From Eleusine coracana subsp. coracana (taxonomy: Eukaryota > Streptophyta > Magnoliopsida > Poales > Poaceae): 64,000 nucleotides of DNA. The stretch spans positions 25,984,300-26,048,299 of the forward strand of contig CM064431.1 in NCBI GenBank assembly GCA_032690845.1, given 5' to 3'. Shown piece after piece: positions 11,865 through 22,752 of the stretch (within the stretch, counting starts at the first letter, position 1; each line of letters starts with the position of its first letter). A program made the translations under genes and the position numbers. The notes under the pieces are model-generated. The model worked only from the letters and a program-made list of their open reading frames with translations, did no database searches and was not told where the DNA came from.

Positions 11865-13086
11865 CTCCTTGGAAGGCAGTAATGATCTGCATGTCCGAGA
11901 CATTTGGGATCTCTGTCTTTTTGGCGCAAAACCGTTTGATGAAATCTCGCAAGGGTTCATCTGGCTTCTGCTTGAGTCGAGTAAGGTCGAAGTGGTTGCC
12001 TAGATGATTGTTGGTAGCTTGAAAACTCTCAATGAACTGCTTATTGAGCTCCCCCTAATTGGAGATCGAATTCTCAGGAAGAGACGTGAGCCAAATCTGA
12101 ACGGCGGGCTCAAGGAAGACTGGCAGGTAGTTAGCCATGACATAAGTGTTTCCCCTAGTAATCCAAATAGATGTGCTATAGATCTGGAGCCACTACTTGG
12201 GGTTAGTTTGGCCATCATACTTTTTTATAGCAATAGGCTTAAAACTCCTCGGAAACTTGCACCTGCGCAGCTCGGGAGTATAAGCCTTTATTCCGTTGAA
12301 TTCCTCATCTGTCGGTGAAGGAGTCCTACACTGTCAGTCTGGAGATCGTGATGCGAAGGGAGTATGATGTCTATGACACGGACCCACATCATCATCGTGA
12401 CAGCGGCGATGGTTATCCTCGTGGTAGTTTTCGCTTCGATCCCGATTGTCGCATTGGCATCGGTCCTCGCAGTTATCCCTCGGAGGTGGGTCTTGTCGGT
12501 CTTCCCGATGATAATCATCCCTCCAGTCGCACCGCTCTTCTTCATAATGGCGGTTATCTCGAGCTCGCTCGTCATGATGACAATTGATGACATCTCGAAG
12601 GTTGCAAGACCCTAAAGATTCTCTCAGATCGCGGCGTTCTCGACGACCACGTGAGGTGGCATGGCTGGAGCTTGCTACTGACTGAGGTGACTCTTTGTGA
12701 GCTTCTTGAACGACAGCTGCTTTGAGCATGGTCACGACCTTCTTCATCCCGGGGGTTTGGTACGCCTCATCAACCATCAAGCTGTCGAGTAACATTTTTG
12801 CCCCAGTGATGTTATTCTATGGTGTGTCGTAGACCTTAATGCCATCTACCACAATCTCTAGTTGCCCGAGATCTAGCCTCCGTGCGAGGTGAGATCCACG
12901 CGATACTCTTGCTTGGCGGCGGTGTCCCGCCAATGAGTTGTTGTCTTGCGGGTTTTTTTCCCTGTGGCCGTCTTCAGCGCGGCCATCTTCTTCATGATCG
13001 TTTCTGCCATGGTCACCTTCCTCATCATTGTTACCTGATGAATTCTCGTCTATCTCGACCATTTTACGGTCAAAGGATATAAGCAA
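11865..13086 (-). pseudogene. Tat gag, N-terminal and core part
   Basis: On the minus strand one frame runs from Met at 13086 with stops at 12817-12819 and 12334-12336. The N-terminal third is acidic. The middle is very rich in Arg, Asp and His (about 12700-12340). The core then has FPRSFKPIAIKKYDG (near 12250), YVMANYLPV (near 12140) and EPLRDFIKRF (near 11960), matching the capsid-like core of Tat/Retand gag proteins. Gag would form the particle around the RNA. The core is interrupted at 11860 by the family-A solo LTR and resumes at 10934. Confidence 0.75.
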
Positions 13087-13830
13087 GCAGATCCATCCGA
13101 GTCCTCGTCAAAGAAACAGACCGACTTTGAGTCATACCCTGTGGGTAGGTCTGCGTCGCCGAATCCGAGTGGAAACAATGCTGGGATCAGATCTAACGAA
13201 CTCGATGATCGTGCCATAGAACCAGTTGCGGCCGAGTCGGATCGGTAGTTTTCCAGACCTAGCTCTCCGTTGGTGTCGACGACGAAGTCGAGCGATCAGA
13301 AGGAGATCTTGAAGTCCGACGAGTACTGGATGTTGGGAATTTTACGTAGTCGATGGAGAATCCCGGCGAGAGTTGTTCCCTATAGGGCTTATAGGGCTAC
13401 GTCAGGACTAAAAACAACAATGGTAATACAAGACATCGAAATAGACAGGTTCGGGCCCTCTCGATGAGAGTAAAAACCCTATATTCTGTGTTCTATGGTT
13501 TGTATTGCAATGTGAATTGGTGCTCTCGATGGGGAGGTCCCTACCTCTTTATATATCCGGTCAAGAGGGAGGGGGGGGGGGTAAATGAAGAGTACTACTC
13601 GTAGTCTACGAGGATTTACATAGGAAGTCTATCTTCCATTGCCTTGTGCTCCAAGTCAACTTGATCAGTTCCTTTATGGTAGGTCACCCGGTTCTCAACC
13701 GACTTTAGCCTAGCTATGGATACCCGGAAGGTATATATTCCACACTCTCGTATACCTAAAACCAGTTCTAGGATAGCTGTTAGAGATGCTGTTATCTGGC
13801 ACGCGTGTAGTTGCATGGTCTATCCATTAT
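13087..13830 (-). mobile_element. Probable 5' LTR and leader of the Tat element
   Basis: This non-coding stretch lies directly upstream of gag. On the minus strand it has a TATATAAA box at 13548-13555, followed by a leader of about 460 bp before the gag Met. A long G-rich run sits beside it at about 13570-13581. I could not pin the outer LTR end; it fades into unassigned sequence near 13830. Confidence 0.5.
13548..13555 (-). promoter_or_regulatory. TATA box of the Tat 5' LTR
   Basis: TATATAAA on the minus strand lies 460 bp upstream of the gag Met, in the region expected to be the LTR promoter. This is a motif match only. Confidence 0.5.
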
Positions 13831-14177
13831 ACATCATCCTAATTTTTAGTATCATAGTTCTTGTTGATCTATACTTGTGTAGGCTGAAGTTTGTGTTCAA
13901 AAGATGCTTATACACATGTCCTTGGTTGAAATGGCCTTTGCATGCATAGTTGGTGCAATAGGTGTACATCAGTTGCGGAGGTATGTGCTATATGCCAAAT
14001 AGCGTTCCTCAGTCCTTGGAACATTTTGCTTTGAGACAAATATTATTCGAGCATTGAATTAACTTAATGCAAGTCACGCAGAAAAAATGTGTAGATATTA
14101 TGTACGCATACGACAGTAGATATAAAGTCCCCTTCTCCTTTATGTGTTGTAGCGAACATTTATTGTGTCCAAACTGG
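13831..14177. other. Unassigned AT-rich sequence
   Basis: I see no coding block, repeat or transposon end between the Tat leader and the small CACTA element. Confidence 0.4.
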
Positions 14178-14687
14178 TACTACGGGAAGCTTGTTATTTG
14201 CCGAGTGCCATGTACAAGCACTTCGCAAAGACGAGAAAACACTTAAAGGTTGGCACCCGGCAAAATGTAAGTAAAACATAATTTAAAAATAACAAAAAAT
14301 TTGACAAAGGGAGGCTCCCACCAGCTAAGAACTGACTAAAATAAACGTTGTAGATCTGGAGTAGTTGTACAACTTTGTAGTTGAATTTTCTTAAAATTTA
14401 AATTGATTTCCTGCTTCAAAATATAATTTAAATTTATCTTTGCTAAGTGTTTTTTATCCTAACACTCAGCAAAGGTGTTGTTTGCCGTGTGTATATTTTT
14501 GGCTCTCGACATATGTTCACTGAGTGCAAAAAAAAAAACACTAGGCAAACTTGTGTAGCACTCGACAAATATAAATTTTACCAAGTGTTTTTTTATGGCA
14601 CTCGGCAAATAGCTTTTTAGCGAGTGTCCGATAAAATGCCCTCGGTAAACCTCTAGGTGCTCGGCAAACAGCAGATTTTTGGTAGTG
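14178..14687. mobile_element. Non-autonomous CACTA element, 510 bp
   Basis: The left end TACTACGGGAA (first base C to T relative to CACTA) and the right end TTTTTGGTAGTG form imperfect terminal inverted repeats. Both sides carry TGG (14175-14177 and 14688-14690), the 3-bp target duplication expected of CACTA elements. Inside, subterminal motifs such as TTTGCCGAGTGCC and ACTCGGCAAA recur in both orientations, the usual transposase-binding arrays. There is no coding capacity, so it would need transposase in trans. Confidence 0.85.
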
Positions 14688-14890
14688 TGGGTTTGCAACT
14701 CTGCAATTCTTGTACGTTGGATCAAATGGTGTCACTACGCTCAAACAATGCAAAATATCTGCATTGCGTAGTTAGTTGATGTATGCAGCAACATGGGATT
14801 GGTACCTCATCAGCGTCGTCTGCTCTCTTGCCTCTCGGCTTCTCCAGTCTTGAAAAATGAACTCTCAGTCCCTCATTGTTCATGGAATTG
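14688..14890. other. Unassigned sequence
   Basis: Short gap between the CACTA element and the copia LTR fragment; nothing recognisable. Confidence 0.4.
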
Positions 14891-15082
14891 TGCTGGATAT
14901 TATGGGCCATTAAGCCCATATTAATCCTATTAATTCTAAATAGTCTAAGCTCATATTTAATGCTATAATGATTTAGTCCCACATGGGATACTTATCATTA
15001 AATGTCCCAACTTATTAGGTGGAATACGAGTATATCCCATAGAGAAGTTGAGAAAGGCCGAGGGCAAGCCATACGCATGCGT
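14891..15082 (+). mobile_element. Copia LTR fragment (same family as the LTR at 33967)
   Basis: TGCTGGATATTATGGGCC and the next about 190 bp match the start of the copia LTR at 33967-34155, with scattered differences. The match stops near 15082, where an Athila-like gag begins on the other strand. It is a truncated LTR tip. Confidence 0.75.
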
Positions 15083-16072
15083 GTTGACATTTCTTATTGT
15101 CCTCTTTCAACAAGTGGGCTTGCAAGAAATTATCTTCTCCTAGCAAAGGAGCGCTAGGGAGATGATCTATTCTAGCTCTGTGAAGTGCACTAACCTTTCT
15201 AGCAATTCTAGTGACAAAAGAGGTAAAAGTAATGGGTCCTTGTTGTCTGAATGCTAAGGTGAGCCAATGGTTGATGAGGAAAAATGTGGGGTTCATTTTA
15301 ATCTTTTTGATTACAGCATGGAGATAGGCTTTATCCAAACTATTCACTGAATGTACATCACCTGAGGGGTTAAGTAGTGAGTGATAAAATGGTGAATTAT
15401 ACGGAGCGATGGGTTGTGAATGTCACTAGTGCATTCCTGCCCCGTAACAGGATTTCCTATCTTTGCCCAAAGTTCTTGTGGTGAGAAACCTTTAAGTTTA
15501 TCAATGTCTAAGGCCGCCTAACGGTCAAAACCAAGATAAGCACTAATTTCTTTTAAGGACCATTCGTATGTTTCACCAAAGAGACAAAATTCATAGAGAG
15601 TGCCTGTTTTGTTTGATTCATGGGCATGAACTTTCAATATGCAAAGAAATTCGATAGTGAGCTATTTAGAACCATATTCATCGAGGCAATAGAAATCATA
15701 CCATCTGGCGGTGTTGAGTGCATACTCAAAATCGGCGAGGACGCCGATTCGCTCGAGGAAGTTGTGGTCGAACTTGCGCATGGTCGTGAACTCCCGGTCT
15801 CGAATGGCGGTGAACTTGCTTTGCTCGTCGAAGTCGTTGAACACCATGTTCTCTTCACTCTCCATGAACTTCTCAAATCCATCATCTCCTCCTCCTTGTT
15901 CACTTGCTACCGTTGCAGCCTTGGATATGGACATTGATTCCGAGTGGTAGCTTGGAGCTTGCCCGTAGGCAGCCTCCGAGTGTTCAGCTCCTGAGTGCTC
16001 GCTTGAGGTATGCCTCCCACGACTTGAGCTGCTGCTGAACTTGCGGTCGAGGCCTCTCCAGATGTTTGCCAT
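15083..16072 (-). pseudogene. Athila-like gag (broken)
   Basis: The minus strand starts at Met 16072 with a Ser-rich, low-complexity N-terminus. A block RDREFTTMRKFDHNFLERIG follows (near 15810), then WYDFYCLDEYGSK (near 15690). Further on, in other frames, come a LYEFCLFGETYEWSL block (near 15590) and a KKIKMNPTFFLINHWL block (near 15290) with GPITFTSFVTRIA (near 15230). This order matches the gag of Athila-type plant gypsy elements. Frameshifts near 15660 and 15350 and stops make it a pseudogene. The 3' end is cut by the copia LTR fragment at 15082. Confidence 0.65.
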
Positions 16073-16856
16073 TCCTGTAAAAGAGTTACTTGGACACAGT
16101 ACCCGAAGGACAATATGATAATAGTGGTTAGTGGTTAGTCGTCCGGTTAGTAGTCCAAGTGTTAGTAGTTCAAAACGTGCAAGGGCAAAATTTCCTCTAG
16201 TTGGTTTTATTGCAGCACACTTTTATTCCTAAGTTGAAAGTGCACTTACTAAGCAAACTAGTGGAGTGAGTAAGGTAGAGAGTTGTGATGGAAATATGAA
16301 GTTGCAGCTGAAGGCTGAGGGGTGGAGAAAAGAGTGAGAGGGCACCCAGTATTTATAGGCTCGATAGGGAGCCTTGGGGGCAAAATTTCAATCCGGGTGG
16401 TGGCACATGCCGGGCGGCAGCCCACGCTGGCCGGCAAGCCTTTTTCCTCCACTTGCTCCATTACTGCTTTGGTGGTGATGGGAGAGGGCTAGGTCCATGC
16501 GCCATGTGATTCACCCCCTCACTTTGTTCAGAAATGTGTTTGAGAGTGTAGGGAGCAAGGATAGAGTGATGGGATGGCCAAAGTTGTATGTTAGCAATGA
16601 GTATTCTGCCACTCATGAGGCCTAGGGGAGTAGGATGGCTGGTGAGTGTGGGTGGTGAAAGAGTGAGGTGACATGTGTGGCCCTCTTTCATTTACTTTTA
16701 CTCATTATGGGGGCTTTTGGTGAGCATTTTTTTTATATAAAGGAAAGGCTGGGTACACTTCCTTCACTCATGGCCATCATCCCTGCATTAGAATAGCATG
16801 GAATACAAGAAAATCCTTGGCCGGGCGGCAGACCGGGCCGGGCGGCACTGAAATGA
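16073..16856 (-). mobile_element. Probable LTR and leader upstream of the Athila-like gag
   Basis: Non-coding sequence directly upstream of the gag Met, with TATAAATA on the minus strand at 16350-16357, about 280 bp before the gag start. CCGGGCGG-type motifs are scattered through it. The exact LTR borders were not resolved. Confidence 0.4.
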
Positions 16857-16858
16857 CC

Positions 16859-17112
16859 CAGCCGGGTGGTCATTTTTCATGGAAAATGACCTCCAGGGTG
16901 CTGAAATTGGACAAGGTTATTCAGGCCAGATGGAACAAAAATTACCTAGCCGGGTGATCATTTCTTATCAAAAATGACCTTCCGGGTGCTGAAAACTTAC
17001 TGGCCGGAATAGATTCTGGGTAACTTAAAAGTTACCTAGCCAGGTGGTCATTTTTCGTGAAAAATGAACTCTGTGTGCTGAAAACTGACTGGCTGGGTTA
17101 GAGCCCTAGATC
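16859..17112. repeat. Three-copy tandem repeat, period about 89 bp
   Basis: Copies begin at 16859, 16947 and 17037 with (C/T)AGCC(A/G)GGTG. Each contains TCATTT..., a short palindrome around AAAATGA, and GTGCTGAAA. The copies have diverged. Arrays like this are common in the untranslated parts of large grass gypsy elements. Confidence 0.75.
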
Positions 17113-17269
17113 ATCACCCGGATTGTCGTTTTTGATGAATTTAGACCTCCCGACCAGCAAATTTGGCCAAGTCATCAAAAATAATTTTTTTCAGCCTAAT
17201 TTAATGGTCAAAGATAGAAAGCAAACTAATTCAGTGGTATGTACTAGAGAAAAGGGGGATAAAAATCAG

Positions 17270-17875
17270 TTACCTTTCGACGAGGGTCCGGATTTTTCGT
17301 CTTGAACAAGTCGTTCTCCGCGTTTAGTTTTTCATGGAGAATTTTCCACGATCGGTGCAACTTCTTTCTTCCGCCATACTTGTTTGATTTTCTTTGGCTT
17401 GGCGGGGACCTTTTTCTTCATTTCCTATGGCTTGTTCTTCTTGGGCAGCGGTGGTGTGCTCTTGACTTTTATCACAGGTGCACCTAATTTTGATGGAATT
17501 GGATACACCTCAATTTTCTGCACCGTGTTAGGATTTTTGCCATAAATATGCGTACCTGATTGCATTGTTCCATTCAGGGCTTGAAGGCAAACTTCCCTTC
17601 ATTCCCATTAATATTAAGGTGGATTTCTAGTATAAGTGGTGTCTTTACATCGGCCTTCCATGTCCAGCACCACAAAGTCAACGGGAACGAGGCAGTTCCT
17701 TATCTTCACGGGCATGTCCTTCGCGATACCCACCAGGTAACGGACTGATTAGTTGGCGAGCTGCAAGCACATTGCTGTAGGGGACAATGAATTGACATTA
17801 AGTTTGTCATACTCCACCTTTGGCATAACGCTCACGCTTGCTCCCAACTCACAAAGGGCGTTGTTGAATTGTTAT
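17270..17875 (-). pseudogene. Athila-like protease fragment
   Basis: On the minus strand, from the LTR junction at 17875, the frame begins ALCELGASVSVMPK, the protease active-site region (LGAS in place of the more usual DxGS/A). KLNVNSL, VRYLVGIAKDMPVKI and VPVDFVVLDME follow, typical of Athila-type proteases. The tail is Lys/Pro-rich and has stops. It lies upstream of a gag on the same strand, so it must come from a different element copy than the gag at 15083-16072. The family-B LTR cuts it at 17876. Confidence 0.7.
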
Positions 17876-18360
17876 GATGTGAACAAGGGTTCCCGATCTT
17901 CCGATAGGTTCTGATAAACTTGATTAAGGCGGAGGCGATATACAAATCAATCCGGCTTCCGAACGACATGTTCCAAACCCCGCAATCGCAGCACAACATC
18001 TCCTTTGCTTATCAACCGTTCAAGAATGATTGACCTTGCCGAGAAGGCTTATCCTTGGCTGCAAATCAAGAACACAAGCAAGAACAAAGAAGAATGCAAC
18101 AAAATTTGCAAGTATACGATAAATCTTACAAGTTGGGGTCTCACAAACCGATCAAACGGCAAAAATATTATCAACAGAATAATCTAAGCAAAACTCAAAC
18201 CCTAATGAAGAGGCAGCAGCTGTATATGAGGACCCTAGGGTCGTGCAATACCCCCTGGATGCAGCCCTAAGTGGGCTCAACTCGATACATGGCCCAAAGA
18301 CCGATTACGGTGTCGCAGCACCAGGACAGATTCTGGAAGTCAATTTGTTTCGGCGATTGT
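17876..18360 (-). mobile_element. Family-B LTR, 3' half (split by the family-A element)
   Basis: The minus-strand LTR end ...GTTCACATCA lies at 17876. The sequence continues to 18360, where the family-A element begins, and resumes at 26130. The two parts total about 900 bp after removing the duplicated ATTGT, equal to the family-B LTR at 59934-60833. It was inserted into the Athila-like protease fragment. Confidence 0.9.
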
Positions 18361-19282
18361 TGATGTGAACAAGGGTTCCCGATCTTCCGATAGGTTCTGA
18401 TAATCTTGATTAAGGCGGAGGCGATACACAAATCGATCCGGCTTCCGAACGACACGTTCTGAACCCCGCAATCGCAGCACAACGTCTCCTCTGGTTATCA
18501 ACCGTTCAAGAACGATTGACCTCACCGAGAAGGCTTATCCTTGCCTGCAAATCAAGAACACAAGCAATAATAAAGAATAATGCAACCAAATTTGCAAGTA
18601 TATGATGAATCTCACAAGTTGGGGTCTCACAAACCGATCAAACGGCAAAACTGTTATCAACAGAATAATCTAAGCAAAACCCGAACCCTAATGGTGCGGT
18701 GGCGGCTGTATATAAAGACTCTAGGGTCGTGCAAGACCCTCTGGACGCGCCCCTAATTGGGCTCAACTAGATACAAAGCCCAAAGGCCAAAAATAGGCGA
18801 CGTAGCACCCACACAGATTCTGGACTCTCTCTTGTTTTGACCATTCCCGATGACTCCAGATGAATTTTGACATGAGGCTGGCGGCATTGGAAAGGTCTTC
18901 TCCTTATCTTTCCGTGCATATGTAGAACGTCCAAATCCGAGTCCGTATGCGTCCTGGGTGACTGTTTTAGTACAGACTGGTCCTGGGCCCGGAAACAGAC
19001 TCGAAATCGGTTTTGATTGGGCCTCCACTTTGGCTTCCAAGCCCTTGCTGGTCCTCCCTGTTCCCAACTCCTTCTCACATCATCTCCTGGTCCTCCCCAT
19101 GGTTTCTAATCATAAAATATTCATTAGGTAGCAAACCATTCTCAAAAGTAACATATAGTGAAGAACGTAGGAACGAGCTCACCTCTAAATTTAGTCGTCG
19201 TGCACGAGCTCTAGTCATTGGACCTTGCAAGTCCAGATTTAGAGGAGTGTTGTGTGTATCCATAGGAGTGATGTCCTCATCA
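18361..19282 (-). repeat. Family-A 3' LTR
   Basis: 922 bp, bounded by TG...CA (TGATGTGAAC at 18361 and CTCATCA ending 19282 on the plus strand). It adjoins the purine tract. The first about 207 bp of its sense strand are still open as the end of the pol frame, which stops at 19075. Confidence 0.95.
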
Positions 19283-20157
19283 TCCTCCCCCTCTTGAAGT
19301 GGAGTCGTCCTGGACTCGAGCTCATCCTCTTCTCCCAAGTATGGTTTCAAATCTGAAATGTTAAAAGTAGGACTAACCCCGAACTCGGGAGGCAACTCAA
19401 GTTTGTATGTATTATCATTAATCTTCTCTATTATTTTGAATGGACCATCAGCTCTAGGCATTAGTTTAGACTTTCTCAATTCTGGAAATCTATCCTTCCT
19501 TAAGTGTAACCACACTAAATCTCCTACATCAAGCTTTACTTCCTTTCTTCCCTTACTACCAGCAATTTTATACTTTACATTCATCTTTTCAATGCTAAGT
19601 CTAGTGGTCTCATGCATTTGCAAAATAAATTCAGCACGCTCCTTGGCATCAATCTGAACTCTCTCATTAATAGGTAGAGGAAGTATATCAAGTGGAGTAC
19701 GGGGATCAAAACCATACACTACCTTGAATGGACTTACCTTGGTAATAGAATGTGTTGCCCGATTATAAGCAAACTCAACATGAGGTAAGCATTCTTCCCA
19801 TTGCTTCAAATTTTTCTTCAAAATAGCTCGCAACATAGTACCCAAAGTGCGGTTCACAACCTCAGTTTTTCCATCAGTTTGTGGATGACAAGTTGTAGAA
19901 AATAACAACTTTGTACCCAACTTATTCCAAAGCGTGCGCCAAAAATGACTCAAGAATTTTGCATCACGATCTGAAACAATAGTAGAAGGCATACCATGCA
20001 AACGTACAATTTCTTTGAAAAAAAGATCAGCAATATAACTAGCATCATCAGTTTTATGACATGATATAAAGTGTGCCATCTTGGAAAAACGATCCACGAC
20101 AACAAAAATGCTATCGCTCCCCCTCTTAGTCCTAGGCAGTCCTAAAATAAAGTCCAT
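19075..20157 (-). pseudogene. Family-A integrase with C-terminal extension into the LTR
   Basis: A 360-codon frame begins at MDFILGLPRTKRG (integrase core, first Asp) and keeps VVVDRFSKMAHF, TIVSDRDAKFLSHFW and CHPQTDGKTEVVNR, so the D, D and E of the catalytic triad are visible. The C-terminal region has DLVWLHLRKDRFPELRKSK and DLKPYLGEEDELESRTT. The frame then crosses into the 3' LTR and contains GPMTRARARRLN, the tail seen in CRM-clade pol proteins and thought to guide centromeric targeting. The zinc-binding N-terminus sits in another frame, cut off by a small deletion near 20180. Confidence 0.88.
19283..19295 (-). promoter_or_regulatory. Polypurine tract of family A
   Basis: AAGAGGGGGAGGA on the minus strand directly abuts the 3' LTR, the position where plus-strand DNA synthesis would start. 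Confidence 0.9.
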
Positions 20158-20708
20158 AGAAATATCCGCCCAAGGAATAGACCATGTGGATTCAATCGAG
20201 ACTTAGCTTTTTGACATGTAGTGCAGCGAGCAACAAAACGCTCAACATCTTTCCTCATCCTTGGCCAAAAGAAGTGTGTGGCCAAAATATCCTCTGTCTT
20301 CTTAGTACCAAAATGACCCATCAATCCACCTCCATGCGCCTCCTGCAATAACAAAAGACGAACGGAACCAACTGGAATGCATAGGCGGTTAGCTCTAAAC
20401 AAGAATCCATCATTCAACACAAATTTTTGCCAAGCACGACCTTCTTTACAGTGCAGCAATACATCTTTAAAATCAACATCAGCAACATATTGTTCTTTAA
20501 TTGCCTCAAGTCCAAAAATTCTACAATCGAGTTGAGACAACAAAGTATATCGCCTAGATAAAGCATCAACAATCACATTATCCTTCCCTTTCTTATGTTT
20601 AATAATATAAGGAAAAGACTCAATAAACTCAACCCATTTAGCATGTCTACGGTTCAAATTGCATTGAGAACGAATATACTTCTTTGGGCAACAAATAATG
20701 ACAGCCAC
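20158..20708 (-). pseudogene. Family-A RNase H end and integrase zinc-binding region
   Basis: This frame carries RRHAKWVEFIESFPYIIKH (end of RNase H), DALSR, and then the integrase HHCC region (H of EAHGGGLMGHFG, then CTTCQKAK). At its start, near 20690, the reading frame has slipped and about 33 bp coding for the segment around the HSDHEALK motif of relatives is missing. At its end, about 24 bp between NPHGL and the integrase core are missing, shifting the frame into the next ORF. Confidence 0.8.
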
Positions 20709-21808
20709 GTCTCTAAAGAACGTACAAGTGCATATAGTTCCTTATCATACATGGAATAATTCAAAACAGGTCCAGTAATTTTCTCACTAAAGTATGCAAC
20801 AGGTTTACCATCTTGCATCAAAACACCACCAATGCCTATACCACTAGCATCGCATTCAAGCTCAAAAGTCTTATCAAAATTGGGTAATTGCAGCAATGGT
20901 GCATGTGTAAGTTTGTCCTTCAAAGCATCAAAAGACTCATGATGTACCATACCAAAATGGAAGTCAACGCCCTTCTTTGTCAACTCATGCAATGGTGCAG
21001 CAATGGTGCTGAAATCTTTGACAAAGCGGCGGTAGAAACCTGCAAGACCAAGAAAACTCCTCACCTGTGTGATAGTTTTTGGTACAGGCCAGCTCTTTAT
21101 GGCTTCAATCTTCGCCTCATCCACCTCAATTCCCTGTGGAGTCACAACATAGCCAAGATAAGAGACTCGATCCGTGCAAAAGGTGCACTTCTCAAGGTTA
21201 CCAAATAAACGTGCAACTCGCAAAGCATCAAAAACAGCACGCAAATGAATCATATGATCATCCATGGATTTGCTATAAATCAAGATATCATCAAAGTAAA
21301 CAACCACAAATATGCCAATAAAAGGTCTTAAAACCTCATTCATCAAACGCATGAAAGTACTGGGTGCATTAGTTAACCCAAAAGGCATTACTAACCACTC
21401 ATACAACCCGAATTTGGTTTTGAAAGCTGTTTTCCATTCATCACCAAGTTTCATTCTAATTTGATGGTAGCCACTACGCAAATCAATTTTAGTGAAAATT
21501 ATAGCACCACATAACTCATCAAGCATGTCGTCTAGCCTAGGAATAGGATGACGATACCTAATAGTAATGTTATTAATGGCTCTACAATCTACACACATAC
21601 GCCAAGAACCATCTTTCTTAGGAACCAAAAGTACAGGAACAACACAAGGACTAAGTGATTTACGAACATACCCACGATCAAAAAGGTCTTGGACTTGTCG
21701 TTGTATCTCCTTAGTCTCCTCAGGGTTGGTCCTATAAGCAGCACGGTTTGGTAAAGTAGCACCAGGAATCAAATCAATTTGATGCTCAATCCCTTTCAAA
21801 GGTGGCAA
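20709..21808 (-). pseudogene. Family-A reverse transcriptase and RNase H start
   Basis: The RT blocks appear in order: VPVLLVPKKDGSWRMCVDCR, PIPRLDDMLDEL, KIDLRSGYHQIRM, MPFGLTNAPSTFM and VVYFDDILIYSKS. The YFDD catalytic pair is intact near 21290. The connection domain (SFLGLAGFYRRFVKDFS) and the RNase H start (FELECDASGIGIGGVL) follow. The domain itself is uninterrupted; it is separated from protease by a TAG at 21848-21850 and from the rest of RNase H by a frameshift near 20700. Confidence 0.9.
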
Positions 21809-21847
21809 TCCTGGGGGTATCTCAGCTGGGAAAACATCCTCATACTC

Positions 21848-22752
21848 CTACAAAAGGTTAGTGACAGCAGGAGGCAAAGCACTAGAAGCAATATCACCAA
21901 GCAAAAACAAGGCTTGTTTGCATATCAAAGCATAGCAAATATCATCAGTAGAAATTTCAGCAAGCTCAGATTTTGTGGCAAGACATGAACGACCTTGTAA
22001 TTTAATTACAGCACCCTTAGAACTTGAAGAATCATTAACATTACTTGGTGTAGAAGCAGAATTAACAGGTTGCTGAATTTCAGGGCTTTTATTTTTCAAA
22101 CTAGCAGCTCGTTCTAAATCAGCTTGTACAATTTCAGCAGGGGTCATTGGTAACAAAGTAATTTTAGTTCCTTTATGCATAAAAGTGTACTTATTACTTT
22201 TACCATGGTGTGCAGCATCATTATCAAATTCCCAAGGTCTACCCAATAAAAGTGAACAAGCTTGCATGGGTACAACATCACAATCAACAGAATCCACATA
22301 GGAACCAATGGAAAAAGGAACTCTGCAAGTTTGTGTTACCTTAGCTTTTCTAGAGTCATTTAACCACTGAATGTAGTATGGATGTGGATGTGGGCGTGTG
22401 GTCAAATCAAGCTTCTTAACCACATCAGAACTCACCAAATTGTTGCAGCTTCCTCCATCAATGATGACACGTGCCCGACGGTTCTTGATGACGAAGAAAA
22501 TCTGGAACAAGTTATGTCGCTGCATCATCTCGGGCTGCTGGATTTGTGTGCTAAGCACACGCTGCACAATAATATTCATGTAGCCCATGGTATCTCCGCC
22601 TCCAAGGACGAGGTCACCGCTGGTGGCAGCGACATCCTCCTCCTCATCCTCCACATCGGAGGTGCTCATGTAACCGTCATCATCTGTCGCCACATATGCC
22701 CGCCTACTTGGGCAATCTTTCTGCACATGGTCAAGACCATGGCAGCGGTGGT
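21848..22752 (-). pseudogene. Family-A protease region
   Basis: The active-site block VIIDGGSCNNL is near 22459, and LLLGRPWEFD near 22240 is the second conserved half. The frame is continuous with gag upstream, as expected for a chromovirus with one Gag-Pol frame. It ends at TAG, 21848-21850; the family-C element has Gln at this position, so the stop is most simply a C-to-T change of CAG. Confidence 0.85.

Larger units (their letters stand above)
173..13830 (-). mobile_element. Tat-lineage Ty3/gypsy retrotransposon, degenerate, interrupted by two LTR insertions
   Basis: Read on the minus strand, the order is: leader and LTR (about 13830-13090), gag (13086-10459), protease (6567-5978), RT, RNase H, a second RNase H, integrase (ending 2767), and then an ORF in the opposite orientation. 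Two RNase H domains plus an antisense ORF after pol are marks of the Tat lineage (Retand, Grande, RIRE2 types). Solo LTRs at 6568-10458 and 10935-11859 split it; removing them rejoins protease and gag. Each domain carries several stops or frameshifts, so the copy is dead. The 3' LTR is missing, cut by the family-B LTR at 172. The high-coordinate edge near 13830 is approximate. Confidence 0.8.

Noticed and set aside
16859..17112. CRISPR-like array
   Set aside because: Three diverged 89-bp tandem copies with no spacer/repeat structure, in plant transposon DNA.
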